A stretch of DNA of 62,186 nt from Thalassobacillus sp043497085 (GTDB taxonomy: Bacteria; Bacillota; Bacilli; Bacillales; Halobacillaceae), in the NCBI GenBank assembly GCA_043497085.1, contig JBIEKI010000021.1, one strand, 5' to 3'. The stretch's first letter is position 1, and every line of letters starts with the position of its first letter. The notes below the pieces were generated by a model. The model was given only the letters and a program-made list of their open reading frames with translations, did not search any database and was not told the DNA's origin. Below are positions 61,735 through 62,186 of this stretch, in pieces. A program made the position numbers and the translations under genes.

Positions 61735-62076
61735 ATGCTTTTACCATCGGAAATAATCAACACTCTAAGAGAATATGGGCTTGCTCCATATTCGATGGAA
61801 AAACTTACTGGGGTTAATCCTAATAGAGAAGTTTCCTCCTTCAGGTTTTTTGCCACCAATGAGACTTCTTATATTGTAAAAAGGTGTAGTAGCAGAGAGT
61901 ATGAGCTTTATACTGTACATGGTTCTTTTTTTGAAGACAACGATATTCAAATACCTACACTATATTTTTCATATGAAAATAAGGGTGAACATTGGATCCT
62001 TCTAGAAGACATTCCAGGAAAGTTTCCGCAAAGTCGATGGAAAGCAGATATTGAACAATTTGATTATTGCAGTTGA
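61735..62076 (+). pseudogene. Aminoglycoside phosphotransferase-like gene cut by an IS end
   Basis: A 113-residue N-terminal part of an APH/choline-kinase-like protein: FRFFATNETSYIVKRC with the ATP-binding Lys, then HWILLEDIPGKF, the hinge. The catalytic HxD and DxD motifs are missing because the frame ends where an IS21-like terminus begins. Start follows CAGGAGGACAT. The rest of the gene should lie beyond the insertion sequence. Confidence 0.7.
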
Positions 62077-62078
62077 AA

Positions 62079-62186
62079 TGAGCCACTTATGCGGAGTTTT
62101 GAGCCAGTCTTTGCGGAGAAAAGAGCCACCCTTTGCGGAATGCATTGCCACTATAAATAGAATAGAGAAAGGCCTCCTGTATAATT
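62079..62186. mobile_element. IS21-like insertion sequence end (partial)
   Basis: Three direct repeats of the form TGAGCCA-n6-7-TGCGGAG at 62079, 62100 and 62122, about 21-22 bp apart. Such multiple terminal repeats are typical of IS21-family ends, where IstA binds. The transposase genes are beyond the window. Confidence 0.65.

Noticed and set aside
1..62186. tRNA or rRNA genes and CRISPR arrays
   Set aside because: I found no cloverleaf, rRNA motif or repeat-spacer pattern by eye; a tRNAscan run could still find one.

Overview
The window is from a low-GC Gram-positive bacterium of the Bacillaceae. The chromosomal block on the left carries groES-groEL behind a CIRCE operator, with divergent ydiL and ydiK homologues as in Bacillus subtilis. 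Ribosome binding sites are strong, TTG and GTG starts are common, and terminators are Bacillus-like. I cannot name the species from sequence alone.

Layout. (1) 1-5494, chromosome: a DHA2-type drug efflux transporter, a RimJ/RimL-like acetyltransferase, ydiK, ydiL, groES and groEL. (2) 5475-50261, an integrative and conjugative element (ICE) of about 44.8 kb inserted in the last codons of groEL. It is bounded by a perfect 20-bp direct repeat (5475-5494 and 50242-50261), with tandem 11-bp putative integrase arm sites just inside each end. (3) 50262-62186, right flank: small membrane-protein genes, an acetyltransferase, a Nudix hydrolase, an ECF sigma/anti-sigma pair and a PadR pair, separated by many copies of one hairpin repeat. 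The region also holds decayed genes, a duplication with an N gap, and an IS21-like end that breaks an aminoglycoside-phosphotransferase-like gene at the window edge.

Inside the ICE, left to right: a Hachiman-like defence pair (nuclease-like HamA, helicase HamB); a tyrosine integrase and ImmA-type protease sharing a promoter with a LexA-type box in its spacer; a DUF697-type GTPase and a DUF1643 protein; an ImmR-like repressor facing a small XRE regulator across four operator-like palindromes; an excisionase-like protein; a DnaD-type replication protein; then a conjugation module (17.7-34.8 kb) with a VirB2-like subunit, VirD4 coupling ATPase, TrbL/VirB6-like channel protein, split VirB4, a lytic transglycosylase/M23 hydrolase, a VirB8-like protein, a putative oriT, a MobP-type relaxase, an ArdC-like protein and a TOPRIM protein.

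The most interesting cargo is at 34.9-46.7 kb: a three-gene operon of overlapping genes that looks like dptF-dptG-dptH, the restriction half of DNA phosphorothioation systems. No dnd or ssp modification gene is present in the window, and the DptF-like ATPase is fused behind a DUF4338 (Druantia DruA-like) domain. The third protein combines a Gly-rich repeat linker, a PD-(D/E)xK-like motif and a C-terminal HerA-type ATPase. An SfsA-like nuclease gene and an unknown gene with C-terminal membrane segments follow. The operon is preceded by a terminator-like leader. This is my best candidate for an undescribed defence system.

How it fits together: the ImmA/ImmR-like control and SOS-type box suggest DNA damage triggers excision. 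Int and the Xis-like protein recombine the groEL sites, the relaxase and T4SS transfer the element, and the two defence loci plus the GTPase pair may protect the host or the element. These roles are inferred from families and gene order; no database search was possible.
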